Shown piece after piece: positions 35,107 to 46,300 of a DNA stretch of 64,000 nt (positions within the stretch are counted from its first letter, which is position 1; each line of letters begins with the position of its first letter). This DNA is from Fistulifera solaris (Eukaryota; Bacillariophyta; Bacillariophyceae; Naviculales; Stauroneidaceae): positions 310,001 to 374,000 of the forward strand of contig AP026153.1 of assembly GCA_030295235.1 (NCBI GenBank), in the 5' to 3' direction. The notes beneath the pieces are model-generated. The model had not been told where the DNA came from. It saw only the letters and a list, made by a program, of their open reading frames with translations, and made no database searches. Both the position numbers and the translations under genes were made by a program.

Positions 35107-36665
35107 ATTTGCCGATTTCTTTGATCCGTTGATTTGTTTCTGAGTTTATGCATTCACGTAGTAAAGAAGTTTGTTTTGTGTCGTTTGGGCTCGCGAAGAT
35201 CTCAGCCGAAGAAGGAAAACAAACATGATGATATAGCTCACCGATAGTAGTGCACAAGGATTGACCGGTAGCTTGATACATCGATCAAGATCAGGTTCAT
35301 TATTGATATTTGTATAGAAGGTCTGCTTGACACCAAGTGCATGGACAAGAACATGTATTTCAGAAGGACATAATAAAGCCCGCCTCTCAGTGCAGCTTTT
35401 CGATTCTTCATCGCCCGCATTTGAAGACTCACATAACTTTTTGCCGTTTCAATTGAAAAGCACTAATGGGGAAGACCGACCCCTGATCCGTGCGTACTTC
35501 GACCAAAATAGCTGCTGAGACAAAACGCATACTGTCATGCAACATCAAGGGCGTGAAGAGTCGTTCATAAGCCTTGATCTGCATAGGTTCATCAGGTACC
35601 TCAATTCAGACCAGCCAGCTTCTTTCTTATTTCTTCCTTTGAATAGTACTGTAATGGAACGACCTTCTTCGTCGCGATGAAGAGACTGTACCGAGGAGGA
35701 GTCGTCGTCTTCGTGGATAACGGATGGCAAATTGCGCTGAGGATGAGTCGTCTTTGCTTTCGTCGCATCTCTAGAGGGAAAAGTTCACGTGAAATGCAGT
35801 TTTTATGTATGCAAAAACGTTTTGACTACTACCATCATTCATCATCTTGAATTGAATATTGAACGAAGAGGAAAGACAAACCGCAATGCTGTCACTGGCA
35901 ACTGGCAACGAATGAATGAAGGAGGCATGGCTGCGCGCTGAACACTCGATCATTTTGAGGACCAGTAAGGTTGCGGTTAGGCCTTTTTCGTTTCCACAAC
36001 TACTGTATACAGCATAGAGTCAGGTGATTCTATAGTTCTTTAATGTACGTAGTACCAGTATCCCTAATTATGACGACTAACTCATGACTCATCGCCGCCT
36101 TCATATGTGAAGGAGGAGTCATGCTTATTGTAAGTGGATAACATTATTTCGTTTCTCGCATCAGCAATGGTCGGAATTTTTGATCACCAAGATATTAAGA
36201 CCTATAGTTTTTTAATCGTTGCAGCTGCAAAGATGATTGGTGTTGATTGACTGAGTGCCATCGACCCGCTCTTTCATCTTTATGTCCAATTTGTAAATAC
36301 GTCGAATAAATTTCCCTAGGGGCCTACGATCTACGTAGACATTTGCAACATTGCATATTTTCTATGCTCAATGCTCTAATAAAATCGATTTTGTAAATGG
36401 TCTCTATGAAGGTATGTTGAGAAATATTACGATGAAATTTGTCGCTGTCGGACCCGCGTAAAGTTGATGAGGTCGAATGAATTCGATAAGTTTGCATCGA
36501 TAAAATTCCTACTGGACCTACGTGATATTCACGTAGACGTTGGAAGCGTCGTATCTTCTCTCTTTTTCACATTTCGAAATGATTTGCTTGCTGTTCAATC
36601 AATCTGAATAGCATAAGCCACTCTTTTTCCTTACCAGGTAGCGGTTGACGACTCATGACTCGGGA

Positions 36666-36748
36666 CGGAAACGACGTTAAAATTCTGCCTCGCCGTAGGC
36701 ATTACGTTGAAACTTGTACTGAGAGGCAGAATTTTAACGTCCTTTCCG
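36666..36748. repeat. 26-bp near-perfect inverted repeat with 31-nt loop
   Basis: Arms 36666-36691 and 36723-36748 match at 25 of 26 positions; the inner 19 bp (36673-36691/36723-36741) are perfect. A transcript would form a stable long hairpin. Origin unknown: a foldback or MITE remnant, or a small-RNA precursor. Confidence 0.8.
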
Positions 36749-37150
36749 GGACTTTTACAAACCACCTTTTCATCTTCTACAGACTACAGACTACAGACTC
36801 TCTACACTCTACACTCTCTCTAGAGAGATTAGTCTCTAGCCGAAGAACGAAAGAACACTTCGCACTGCAGAATGCAGAATGCATAGTACTTAAAAAAAAT
36901 ATAGTGTAGAGCGAAATTTCTCCGGAAGAAGTCATTATTTTTTCTTTTTGACTGTATAATGGATAACGGAAACTTCTCCATACAGTACCTCCTTCGGATT
37001 TACCGTCAGGCCAACGTCAGTGTTCTCTATTGAATATTGAATATCTAATAACAATATACATTATTAATAATCCGAAATCCGAAGTCTTAAGTCATTCGCT
37101 CATTTTTTGTCGTGCATTTTCTCATGCTTAAAACTATACGACATACGACT

Positions 37151-37185
37151 CATCGCTCATCGCTCATCGCTCATCGCTCGTCGCT
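37151..37185. repeat. Heptamer microsatellite (CATCGCT)
   Basis: Five tandem copies of CATCGCT, the last changed to CGTCGCT. Confidence 0.85.
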
Positions 37186-37506
37186 CTACTATCGACTTGG
37201 GACTTGGGATTAAAAAGTTCGCCGTATGCCTCGCATTTCCCAGTGAAATCGAAAAGACGTAAATTTTCATGATGCTGATTGCGGCAATGAGAAATCACGA
37301 TCAAAATCCGGATCCATCGAATTCCGACTATCGTATGAATTATGAAATTCTTTCTGGATTGGGCCTTCGTCGGGCACAAAAGTCATAGGTAGTCTGGGGA
37401 ATCGATATTCTTACAGTAAGTTTTATTTCGTACGATAAGAATGTTCCTTGTCTTTAGTCTGTAAAAAGTCATTTTAGACTAGATAAAACAAGCCGATTGT
37501 CCCGCC

Positions 37507-37541
37507 CACAACTTTGAAATCCATCAAACGTTGTCTTCATC
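37507..37541 (+). promoter_or_regulatory. Shared promoter motif of GDPH paralogue C
   Basis: CACAACTTTGAAATCCATC then AAACGTTGTCTTCATC, 78 bp upstream of the ATG. Nearly identical to the paralogue D copy. Confidence 0.62.
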
Positions 37542-37584
37542 TTCGTTTTCCTTTAAAAAGAAAGAAAAAAAGCTAAAATAAAGA

Positions 37585-40500
37585 ATGAAAGTCATCAACA
37601 ATGCGCTGATTTTCACGGCGCTATTGACTTGGTTAACAGATGCACAAGTAAGTGTTTATGGACTGATGTCAATCGAGCAAGCGGAAGGAGCATATGAAAT
37701 TCTAACGATACAGCTGCTTATTTCTCTCAGTCTGTTGAGCGCGTTCTACAAAAAACCTCAACAAGTAGTTCAGGTGGCTCGGGTGGGTCAACGACAAGAA
37801 GAGCACTTGGGCAATCATGTCAAGTCACCTACAACACAGGTGCAGATAAGTACATGGGTGTGAAGGGCATGGAATGCGCTTCAGGACTTGTCTGCTCCGA
37901 CCTTAACGACAACGGACTAGATGGCGTCGTGTTTACGGGTGTGTGCAACCGCGAATCTTGCGATGGAACTGCCGACCCATCCCTTGACCAGGCCATTAGC
38001 TCTCGCCGTGTCACCATTTGCCACCGCACTTGCTCGCCGACCAACCCCTGGGTTCGTATTACTATCGACGATGATGCATGGGGTGGACCAGACGCTTCCG
38101 GATGTGGTCATCAACGCAATCACAACGTCACTCAAGACTGCAAAAGAGCCGATTACTCTCCTTGGGGCCCTAATCGTGTCGATTACTTGATCAAAGATCA
38201 CGGTACTCGCTCGGACGTTCGTGCCAGAAACCCTACTTGGAACACTGCTCAAGAGAAGGCATACTGGTTCTATTGGGAGCGTGCTTGCCCTTATGTTCGC
38301 GCCAAGAAACTCAGCAAGCCGTGCTGTGATTGGGCCAAAGGAGAGTGCTGCGGTCCACACCCCGACGATCTATGTCCTATGGATCCTAATAAGATGGCGC
38401 CTGGCCAGTGTGGATGCGGGGTTCCTGATACCGATACCGACCAGGATGGTGTCGCTGATTGCCTTGACAAGTGCCCTGGGCACAACGATAGCATTGACAC
38501 GGACAAAGACGGAATCCCTGATGGCTGCGACAAATGCGCCACAGGCGACGACAAGATCGACAAGGATGGAGATGGTGTTCCTGACGCTTGCGATCGTTGC
38601 CCCGACAACAAGTTCGTTTCCACGGAAGCCGGCCTCAAAGGATGCACGTGCACTGCAACGCAGACTCAGCTGCAAACTGGGTGCGTTCAGGAGGTGGTAC
38701 AATGTCCTCTTTGCGGCTGTGGAAAGCAAGACTTAGACACCGATCGTGATGGTATTTTGGACTGCTTTGATGTCTGTCCAAACGATCCCAAGAAATCTGC
38801 GAATGCTGGTACCTGCGGTTGCGGCAAGCCTGAAACGGACTCGGATGCCGACGGAACACCTGACTGCTTGGATGTATGTCCCAACGACAAGACTAAGACC
38901 ACATCTGCTGGACACTGTGGTTGCGGTGTCTCTGAGGTGGATTCTGATGGCGATGGTACACCTGATTGTAAAGACTCCTGCCCCCGGGATCGATTAAAAG
39001 TCTATGAAGGGAAATGTGGATGCGGTGTTTCCGATAAAGATTCGGATACGGATGGAACACCTGACTGCACGGATGCCTGTCCCTCCGACAACCTAAAAAT
39101 TGCGCCTGGTATTTGCGGATGCGGCATTTCAGACTGTGATTCTGACCTGGACGGAACTGTGGATTGCAAGGATGAGTGCCCTCAAGATCCGCTCAAAATC
39201 AAAGCCGGGGTGTGCGGCTGTGGAGTGAGGGATGTGGATACGGATGGCGATGGAACACCCGACTGTCAAGACGCATGCCAAGACGACCCTTTAAAGACCG
39301 AGCCCGGCCTCTGTGGTTGTGGCAAAGCGGATTCCGATAACGACGGAACATGCGATGCCAACGACCAGTGTCCCATGGATCCCAACAAGAATCAAATGGG
39401 ATTGTGCGGTTGTGGCGTGGGTGAGACCGATTCGGATCTCGATGGAACGCCTGATTGTGTGGATGGATGCTCTCTCGACAGCACCAAGGTCACTCCAGGA
39501 ATTTGTGGCTGCGGTATGCCTGACACGGACTCGGACAATGATGGTACACCGGATTGCAACGATGGCTGCTCGACCGACTCCACCAAGATTGCTCCTGGAG
39601 TTTGTGGATGCGGGCAATCCGATGTCGATACGGACAAGGATGGTGCACCGGATTGTGTTGATGAATGCCCTCAGGATGGTAGCAAGACCTTGGCTGGCAC
39701 ATGTGGCTGTGGAGTTTCTGAAAAGGATTTGGACGGTGACGGCACTAAAGATTGCCAGGATGGTTGCTCAGCTGATCCGGACAAAATCAGTCCAGGAAAA
39801 TGCGGTTGCGGTATTCCAGACGTTGATTCAGACGGTGATGGTACCCCCGATTGTTTGGACGCATGCAGCACTGATCCTACCAAGACAGCGGCTGGTGTTT
39901 GCGGCTGTGGAACTTCGGATGTTGATTCGGATGCTGATGGTGTCCCCGATTGCAACGATAAATGCCCGTACGATCAAGGAAAGACTTCCCCAGGACAGTG
40001 TGGATGTGGTAACGCTGACACCGATTCGGATTCAGATGGTACTGCTGACTGCAACGACAAGTGTCCCACAGACGCCAAGAAGACTGAACCCGGCGAGTGC
40101 GGATGCGGCGTGGTTGATGCGGACGCTGATAAAGACGGAACATGCGATCACAATGATTCCTGCCCTGCTGATCCGAAGAAGAATGCCTTGGGTCTCTGTG
40201 GATGTGGTATAGCTGATACGGATTCAGATGGCGACAAAGTCCCCGACTGTCTCGACGGTTGCCCATCTGACGCTACGAAGACAGCTCCTGGGGCCTGTGG
40301 ATGTGGAAAAGCGGACACAGATAGCGATGGCGACGGTGTTCCTGATTGCAATGATGGCTGCGCTGAAGATGCTGACAAAACGGAGCCGGGAACGTGCGGT
40401 TGCGGTTCGCCTGATGTGGATACGGACAAAGACGGTGTCCTTGATTGCGATGACGGCTGCTCGGTCGACCCCGAAAAGACTGAGCCAGGCTTGTGCGGAT

Positions 40501-42266
40501 GCGGCACGCCGGAGGCGGACTCTGACAACGATGGCGTCCCAGACTGCAATGACTTGTGCCCCAACGACAATTACAAGACCGAACCCGGCTCGTGCGGATG
40601 TGGCAAACAAGACACAGACGCAGACAACGACGGTACACCTGACTGTAACGATCTTTGCCCCTTAGACCCCACCATGACGACCGATGTTGACACAGACGGC
40701 GATGGAACGCTTGACTGCAACGACGGATGTTCTGAAGATCCGGAGAAGATTGCTCCTGGTGAATGTGGCTGTGGCTTCCCTGACGTTGATTCTGATGAAG
40801 ATGGTGTGATGGACTGCAAGGAAGTTCGCGAAGATATCACATTGACAAGCTCCAACCTGATCGGAACTACTCAACCGTACAAGGAGTGCTTTAAGATGTA
40901 CAACGCCGGAAACAGCGATCCCAAATTCTCGGGGTACGTTGAGGCTGCCAAAGCATATTGTCTAACCGACTGTGCTATCGGAGCGATGTGCATCACAGTT
41001 CAAGCGGCTCCCGGAATCCAGCTCGCTGACAAGGAAGCGTGGTTCAAGGACTACACCGTCGGCACCTCCAGTTTGCAGCCGCTTGCCCCGGGAATCAAGT
41101 TGACCTTCGACAAGAGCGGCAAGCAGGTTATCGCCTGGGAAGGTTGCTTCGAAATCCCAGAAGGGGCGACTGGAGAAAATGTTGAGATTCACGCAAACTG
41201 GGGCTACTCAGGAAGCAAGAAGGTTGGAAACACCGCCTCGACAGGCAAACCCAACGGTGTGGTTATGGCGTACGATCAATGTCTCCTAACAGAAGCCAAT
41301 GTGGTGACTACAGCGGCTCCAGTAGTAACGCCCGTTGCTGTTCCTGTTAGCACTCCGGTAGCAGCACCAACTGGAAGCCCTGTTGCCACACCTGTTGACA
41401 CTCCAGTTGAGGCGCCTGTTGAACTAGAGTCGTCTCCCGTTTCCTCACCCACCGGCGCCAATGTTGACAATGACCCCACCGTTGGCCTTCCCACCGCCAA
41501 TCAAGAAGGCGATGGCGAGTCCGGAGGTGGCTACGGTGATCCCCACTTGAAGACCTGGATGGGAGAGGTTTACGACTTCCACGGAGCTTGCGACCTTGTT
41601 CTTGTATCGAGTCAAACGTTCCACAACGGAGCGGGTCTTGACCTACACATTCGTACCAAGATCCGTGACGACTGGTCTTTCATTTCCGATGCTGCTCTTC
41701 GCATTGGTGACGATGTATTGGAGGTTGGAACTCGTGCCTATTACTACTTGAATGACGTTGCCGGTGCCGAAATGCCCGCCACCGTCGGAGGATTCCCTGT
41801 CTCGTTGACTCACTTCGGCACTCGCCGTCACAAATTCGAGATCGACCTCGGTCACATGGGTGTCATTGTCATTAAAGTCTTCAATGAGTTCTTGGCTGTT
41901 GAAGTCAACAACGCCCACAGCGACGGATTTGGTGACAGTGTCGGTCTCATGGGTGCTTTCACGGACGGCAGCCTTGTTGGTCGCAATGGCAAGGTCCACG
42001 AGGATCACAACGAGTTCGGTTTGAGCTGGCAGGTTCACGATACGGATGATAACTTGTTCCAGAAGGCTGAGGGACCGCAGTATCCTCAACTCTGTCAAAT
42101 GCCTGCTCCCAAGTCAATGAAGAGTCGCCGCATGTCGGAATCGCTTGTCAGTTTCGATGTTGCGGAGAAAGCCTGCGCTGACTGGTCGGAGGAGACTCGC
42201 GAATCTTGCATTTACGATGTCATGTCGACCGGTGATTTGGACATGGCGGAAGCTGGTGCATTCTAA
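37585..42266 (+). CDS. Secreted CGCG-repeat/VWD (GDPH) protein, paralogue C, intact
   Basis: Exon 1 (37585-37647) encodes the signal peptide MKVINNALIFTALLTWLTDA plus Gln; intron 37648-37730; exon 2 37731-42266. 1532 residues, no break. After a short Ser/Gly/Thr linker comes the Cys-rich N-domain (CQVTYNTGADKY, ICHRTCSPTNPWVRITIDDD, YWFYWERACPYVRAKKL), then 22 CGCG units. C and D contain an extra Cys-poor block (PGHNDxxDxDKDGIPDGCDKC...) absent from A and B. A secreted domain (KECFKMYNAGNSDPKFSGYV) and a Pro/Val/Thr linker lead to YGDPHLKTW (GDPH at about residue 1290), VYDFHGACDLVLV, VGLMGAFTDGSLVGRNG and the conserved end ETRESCIYDVMSTGDLDM. Expected to be an extracellular, Ca2+-dependent cell-surface or mucilage protein. 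Confidence 0.92.
38380..40820 (+). repeat. Tandem ~102-bp coding repeats (CGCG units) of paralogue C
   Basis: 22 units, about 34 residues each. The stretch 39294-39598 (three units) is identical at DNA level to 32113-32417 of paralogue B, while the units on either side differ. Confidence 0.88.
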
Positions 42267-43308
42267 ATCATGATCTTGAAATTGCTTTGCGGTGGCAAAA
42301 GTGAAGGAAAGAAACATGCAGATGGTGAACTCCTGAGCACACATTCAATTCATAGTATTCAGTTTCATAACAATAAGAAGAATGTTTTCACTTCGTAGCT
42401 GGCGAACGGCTTCGACTTTGCTGGGAATGTTGGCCCCCATCCGTAATTACTCTTGGTGGTCGAGTTGTAAGTGATTAAGGCTTAAGGTTACCCATTGCAG
42501 GAGATCTCAGCCTCTCCGCTCGCCCCAAGGAGGCTCTCCGCCCCCTTGCCCTTTCCGTCTCCTCTCCGCTCCGCTTCTCGTGTGCCGGTCATTATTCCTT
42601 ACAGTTTAATGCACAGCCCCGATGATTTTCCGAGTGACTGAGACACAAGGCCCAATGACATAGAACTCCTTTGCCAAGGAAGAAGGAAGTAAGTCGTCGG
42701 GAAACGGGAAATGCGAATGCTACAGAGTACTTGTACACGGAGCACGGAGTAAAAACAATTACAGTAATGGCATTGCGGAAACTCCGGACTCCGGAGAAGC
42801 TAGGGTTGTATTGGGCGTCCTGACTTTATGGGCCATAATGATGGCTAACGGAAAACCGGGACGGTAATGTTCAGCCGAATATTCAGTACTAATAGTTTAG
42901 TCAAATTTTGAGGCCCAAAATGTCAAAGCTCAAGCTGTTGAGGGTCACGTTTCAACTTCTACCTCCGCACGATGACATGTTCCACGGTCGTCTCTACATG
43001 AATACGAAATCTTACTTACTCTACACAGTTCGGCAGGCAGTGAGGAGTACTTGCATGCTTAGCGTCTCTAAATAAATTACCAGTGAAACAGTCAGTGATT
43101 GCTCAGCATTCAGATACAGTACTTTTGAGTTGACAAAGGGGAGATCATCCGGTGAACGAGCAAGATCGGAAACAGTACCGGAATGTGTTTGAATTATGGT
43201 TGCGTACAAACTCTGTGGCGCGAATCAAGACCTAAGATCCGGCCCTGCGCGTCATCATGTCCCAAGAGTTTCTTGATCGATCGAGCCAAGAAATCTCTCA
43301 CAACTTTG
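42267..43308. other. Spacer between paralogues C and D
   Basis: About 1 kb, the shortest of the three spacers. No supported gene. Contains a TTAAGGCTTAAGGTT motif (about 42475) that recurs as a palindrome at 48281-48308. Confidence 0.5.
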
Positions 43309-43334
43309 AAAATCATCCAAACGTTGTCCTCGTC
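43309..43334 (+). promoter_or_regulatory. Shared promoter motif of GDPH paralogue D
   Basis: CACAACTTTGAAAATC...CAAACGTTGTCCTC, 52 bp upstream of the ATG; the ACAAC/GTTGT dyad is kept. Confidence 0.62.
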
Positions 43335-43360
43335 TTTTTGAAAAGTAAGCCAAAATAAGC

Positions 43361-46300
43361 ATGAAATTCATCAACAGTGCGCTCATTGCGGCAGCTCTCT
43401 TTCTGTCCGTCGCAGATGCTCAGGTAAGTTAAGGGTCCGTGCTTGATTGTGTTCATTGCCTTGGTAATCACTGAAATCATTCTTTCATCGCTTTCAAGGT
43501 GACGGCACGATTTCTCCAAAAAACAAAAACGACCAGCTACGGCGGTTGCAGCCCTGCGAGATCTCTTGGACAATCCTGTCAAGTTACCTACAATGCAAAC
43601 GCCGACAAGTACATGGGTGTGAAGGGCATGGAATGTGCTTCTGGCCTCGTTTGCTCTGAACTCAACGACAATGGTGTAGACGGAGTGGCGTTTACTGGTG
43701 TTTGCAACAAAGAAGATGACTACGGACTGGCAGACCCTGATGGCAGCAGCAAATGCGGCTCTCGTCGTGTCACCATCTGTCATCGCACGTGCTCGCCCAC
43801 GAACCCTTGGGTGCGTATCACGATTGATTCTAGCGCGTGGTATGGTCCAACCGGAACAGGTGGAGGCCACCAACGTGAACACGATGTCTTGAAAGACTGC
43901 AAGAGAGACGATTACTCTCCCTGGGGTCCCAACACGAAAGATTATTTGATCAGAGACCACGGAACTCGCTACGATGTCAAGGCCAGAAACCCTACATGGA
44001 ACAGTGCTCAAGAAAAAGCTTACTGGTCCTACTGGGAACGTGCTTGCCCCTACGTCCGCTCCGCGAAGTTGAATGGCAAGATGTGCTGTGACTGGGCCAA
44101 GGGCGAATGCTGCGGTGTCCACCCCAACGACAAGTGCCCTCTCGACCCCAACAAGATGGAGCCAGGCCAGTGCGGTTGCGGAAAACCCGATATTGATACG
44201 GACAAGGACGGCGTTGCTGACTGCCTCGACAAGTGCCCTGGACACAATGACAAAATGGACGCTGATAAAGATGGAATACCTGACGGCTGCGACAAGTGCG
44301 CCACAGGCGACGACAAGATCGACACTGACAAAGACGGCGTCCCTGATGCTTGCGATCGGTGCCCTAATAACAAGTTCGTTTCCACGGAAGCCGGCCTTAA
44401 GGGATGCACCTGCGCTGCAACTGAAACGCAGCTCCAGACTGGATGCATTGAGACGAAAACCATCCAGTGTCCTCGCTGCGGCTGCGGTAAGGTTGATGTC
44501 GACACCGATGGTGACGGTACCTTGGACTGCTTCGACGTCTGTCCCAACGATCCTAAGAAGACAACTTGTGCTGGAAGATGCGGTTGTGGCAAGCCTGAAA
44601 CAGACTCGGACGGCGACGGAACACCTGACTGCTTGGATGCATGCCCCAACGACAAGACCAAGACCACATCCGCAGGCCACTGTGGTTGCGGAGTTTCAGA
44701 GGTGGACTCCGATGGCGATGGTACACCTGATTGCAAGGACGGATGCCCTCGCGATAAAACTAAACTTACTCCCGGAGTGTGCGGATGTGGAGTCTCGGAC
44801 AAAGATTCGGATACGGATGGCACCGCTGACTGCAAGGACGGCTGTCCCTCTGATAACCTGAAGATTGAGCCCGGTATTTGCGGATGTGGTGCTTCTGATA
44901 GAGATTCTGACTTGGACGGAACTGTGGACTGCAAGGACGAGTGCCCTCGAGATCCTCTGAAGATCAAAGCCGGGGTGTGCGGCTGTGGAGTCAGTGACGT
45001 TGATACCGACGGCGATGGAACTCCTGACTGCAAAGATGCCTGCCAGTACGATCCTACGAAGACTCAACCAGGCCTCTGTGGATGCGGAAAAACTGATACG
45101 GATAATGATGGAACATGCGATGCAAATGACCAGTGCCCGACTGATCCCAACAAGAATAAGATGGGAGTGTGTGGTTGTGGCGTGGGTGAGACCGATTCGG
45201 ATCTCGATGGAACACCCGACTGCGTGGATGGATGCACCATCGATAGCACCAAGATCACTCCAGGAGTTTGTGGCTGCGGTGTGCCTGAGACGGACTCGGA
45301 CAATGATGGTACCCCGGATTGTGACGACGACTGCCCAAGTGATGCCACGAAGATCGCCCCTGGCGTTTGCGGCTGTGGCGTACCTGATGTTGATACGGAC
45401 AAAGATGGAACACCTGACTGTGCCGATGAATGTCCTCAAGATGGGAAGAAGCTCGTTCCCGGAATTTGTGGCTGCGGAGTTTCTGAAATTGATTCCGATG
45501 GTGATGGCGTGCCTGATTGCCAGGATACTTGTCCCAATGACCCGGACAAGATCTGTCCTGAACTTTGTGGCTGCGGTATTCCGGACGTTGATACAGACGG
45601 CGATGGTACCCCCGATTGTTTGGACGCATGCAGCGCCGATCCTACCAAGACAGCGGCTGGTGTATGCGGCTGTGGAACTGCGGACGTTGATTCGGATGCT
45701 GATGGTATCCCCGATTGCAACGATCAGTGCCCCTACGATCAAGGAAAGACTACCCCAGGACAGTGTGGATGTGGTAGCGCGGAAACGGATTCTGACAATG
45801 ATGGAGTTGCCGACTGCAAAGACAACTGCCCCAAGGACCCTAAGAAGACCGAACCCGGACAGTGCGGATGCGGCGTTGTTGATGCCGATGCCGACGCTGA
45901 TAATACCTGCGACCACAACGACTCCTGTCCCTCAGACCCCAAGAAGACTGCCCCGGGTCTCTGTGGATGTGGTGTAGCTGATACGGATTCAGATGGCGAT
46001 AAAGTCCCAGACTGCAATGACGAGTGCCCTTCGGACCCTGCGAAGACAGCCGCTGGAGCCTGTGGATGTGGAAACCCAGATACGGATACGGATAAAGACG
46101 GTGTCCCTGATTGCAATGATGGATGCTCTGAAGATGCCGACAAGACAGAGCCAGGATTGTGCGGATGCGGTTCCCCGGACGTTGATACCGATGGCGACGG
46201 TGTCTTTGACTGCGATGATGGCTGCTCGCAAGATGCCAACAAAACTGAAGCCGGACTTTGTGGCTGTGGCGTTCCGGAGACGGACTCTGACAACGACGGT

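Larger units (their letters stand above)
35107..37506. other. Spacer between paralogues B and C
   Basis: About 2.4 kb without a supported gene. Holds a 26-bp near-perfect inverted repeat (36666-36748), a diverged local duplication around CCTACG...ACGTAGAC (about 36305-36365 and 36495-36560), and a CATCGCT heptamer repeat (37151-37185). Confidence 0.5.

Noticed and set aside
36316-36540. CRISPR-like or satellite array from the repeated CCTACG...ACGTAGAC phrases
   Set aside because: Only two diverged copies with unequal spacing; at most an old local duplication.
22317-36665. Clusters of ACTCATGACT-like words (bZIP-type TGACTCA sites) upstream of paralogues A-C
   Set aside because: The words are short, irregularly placed and also appear inside other repeats; no consistent distance to start codons.
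43313-44680. 455-codon minus-strand frame over the start of paralogue D
   Set aside because: It covers the conserved promoter block, signal-peptide exon and Cys-rich domain of the plus-strand gene, whose splice sites and frame are conserved in four copies.
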